6,675 nucleotides of DNA from positions 1 through 6,675 of the forward strand of contig JAKLLI010000107.1 in NCBI GenBank assembly GCA_023150195.1, given 5' to 3'. Under the pieces are notes generated by a model. It was not told the DNA's origin. It did no database searches and saw nothing but the letters and a program-made list of their open reading frames with translations. This stretch comes from Azonexus sp. Its GTDB lineage: Bacteria; Pseudomonadota; Gammaproteobacteria; Burkholderiales; Rhodocyclaceae. The position numbers were made by a program, and so were the translations under genes. Below, piece by piece: positions 5,454 through 6,675 of this stretch; within the stretch, counting starts at the first letter, position 1; the number at the start of each line of letters is the position of its first letter.

Positions 5454-6675
5454 TCAGCGCTGCAGGGCAGGCAAGCCCAGCAAATAACCGACCATTCCGC
5501 GAGGATCGACCTTGCCCCGCAAGTCCTCACGAATGGCCGGCGGGTAGTGCTGCAAATCCTCGATGGCGCCGGGATGCTGCACATTGCCCAAAATGTAGGC
5601 GTGCCCGTTGAGGTTGTCGTACACATTCAACCCGGTGTTTTCACCGCCCGCCGGCGCGCTAAAAATCCGGGTCGCCTGTTTGCTGTCCAGTGAATAGGCC
5701 CAAACAAAGTTGTTCAGGTGGTTGCTGGAATCCTCGCCGATGAACAGGGTACGCATCGCCTCGGAATAGCGAATGTTGTCCGGGTTGGCGGGCTTTTCCG
5801 TATCGCAGGTATCGAAGGGGCCGGATTTGGCGCCAGCGGGTTGACGGGCGCCACTGACCACGGCGCGCATATCCACCGCCACCAGATCGCTCAGGATCGG
5901 CTGCCCCACCGCATCCCGCTGCCCGCCACGAAGCTGGCTTTCGTACACGGCACCGCAGTTCAGATCGGCGGCGGCGCCCTCAAGACGGATATCGTCCGCA
6001 GGACGCGCGCCATTGTTGCCGGCCAGCATGCCGTCGCGAACATAGCTCATGACCGTCCATTGTTTGCCTTCGGCGCGGGAATGGGCGATCCCTTCCATCT
6101 TGGTAAATTCGCTGGTCGCGCCCAGCCAGGCGGCATAACGACGGGTTTCCAGAAAAGCCGCCGCTTGCGCCTGCCCCGGCTTCAAACGGTAATAGCGCAC
6201 GCCGGCGCGACTGCCGGTGCCGCCGTACACGAACAGTGGCTTGAACCCCACGTATTGACCGGGATTGGCGGCAACGGCAGCCGCATCGGCGACCTCCCAG
6301 ATATCCGAGAAACGGATGCCGCCCTCAATCAAGGCCTCAATTTCCGCATCGCTGGCATGCCCCAGCCGAATCCACTGCAAGCGGGCCTGGCCAAAACCGG
6401 CGCCACTTTCCTGCAGCCAGCGCGCGGCATACAAAGTGCCGGCGCTCAGATCGCCTTCCTTGTCCGCCACGTACATGGCACGAATCACATCCGTCCCGTC
6501 ATCGCCGAAATACACCGTGCGCCGGTCGGCCATTACGTCGCCCAGTTCGAAGGACAAGCGCCCCATCGAATAGTGCTTGGCCACCCGGGTGCTGCCCTCC
6601 GCTGCCACCGTGACTTCGACCATGTGGCCATAACGGTAGGGATTGGCGCCGCCCTCGGCAACCGTTTTGCCGGGT
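5454..6675 (-). CDS. PhoX-family (DUF839) phosphatase-like protein (partial, N-terminus missing)
   Basis: The open frame continues past the right edge without a stop, so the true start lies outside; the ATG at 6623 is internal. The visible 406 residues are the C-terminal part of a protein of the PhoX/DUF839 family, whose characterised members are secreted, calcium- and iron-dependent alkaline phosphatases, often Tat-exported. Recognisable stretches are NPYRYGHMVEV (11-21), YFGDDGTDVIRAMYVADKEG (55-74), FTKMEG (190-195, the region of a conserved metal-site glutamate in this family), PDNIRYSE (298-305) and GENTGLNVY (344-352). It ends LLGLPALQR with TGA at 5454-5456. Signal peptide and first metal ligands cannot be seen here, so phosphatase activity is inferred from family only; many DUF839 proteins are untested. 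It converges on the regulator gene with a 22-bp gap, so the two do not share a promoter. Confidence 0.85.
   Translation of the reverse strand, partial: PGKTVAEGGANPYRYGHMVEVTVAAEGSTRVAKHYSMGRLSFELGDVMADRRTVYFGDDGTDVIRAMYVADKEGDLSAGTLYAARWLQESGAGFGQARLQWIRLGHASDAEIEALIEGGIRFSDIWEVADAAAVAANPGQYVGFKPLFVYGGTGSRAGVRYYRLKPGQAQAAAFLETRRYAAWLGATSEFTKMEGIAHSRAEGKQWTVMSYVRDGMLAGNNGARPADDIRLEGAAADLNCGAVYESQLRGGQRDAVGQPILSDLVAVDMRAVVSGARQPAGAKSGPFDTCDTEKPANPDNIRYSEAMRTLFIGEDSSNHLNNFVWAYSLDSKQATRIFSAPAGGENTGLNVYDNLNGHAYILGNVQHPGAIEDLQHYPPAIREDLRGKVDPRGMVGYLLGLPALQR

Overview
The window reads as a chromosomal segment of a GC-rich Gram-negative bacterium, most likely a betaproteobacterium. The Rhodocyclales are my best guess, from protein flavour and from a single lipoprotein-release permease sitting directly before lolD; no 16S gene or other lineage marker is present. 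There are no mobile elements, tRNAs, rRNAs or CRISPR arrays.

Positions 1-4089 hold five genes in a row on the minus strand. In transcription order they are a PaaI-like hotdog thioesterase, a DHA1-type MFS transporter, NudC (NADH pyrophosphatase / RNA deNADding enzyme), a LolC/LolE-type lipoprotein-release permease, and LolD, which is cut by the left edge. Gaps are 59, 17 and 25 bp, and the last pair overlaps by 8 bp, so most or all of it is probably one transcription unit. Only lolC-lolD form an obvious functional pair (extraction of lipoproteins from the inner membrane); the upstream genes look like housekeeping or accessory passengers.

Positions 4090-4345 are a divergent intergenic region. 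It carries a good sigma-70 promoter candidate reading rightward, framed by a perfect 7-bp inverted repeat, followed by a roughly 100-nt leader with potential hairpins and a possible 33-codon upstream ORF whose stop overlaps the next start codon.

Positions 4346-5431 (plus strand) encode a stand-alone AAA+ sigma-54 activator-type regulator. Its core resembles AcoR proteins, but it has no N-terminal sensory domain and carries GAVTGA in place of the GAFTGA loop. This is the most unusual gene here. A short convergent gap with a strong GC hairpin follows, and then the C-terminal 406 residues of a PhoX-family (DUF839) phosphatase-like protein on the minus strand, cut by the right edge.

No clearly new multi-gene system is visible. 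The points most worth checking are the atypical regulator with its architecturally neat promoter and leader, and the hairpin just before the MFS start codon.
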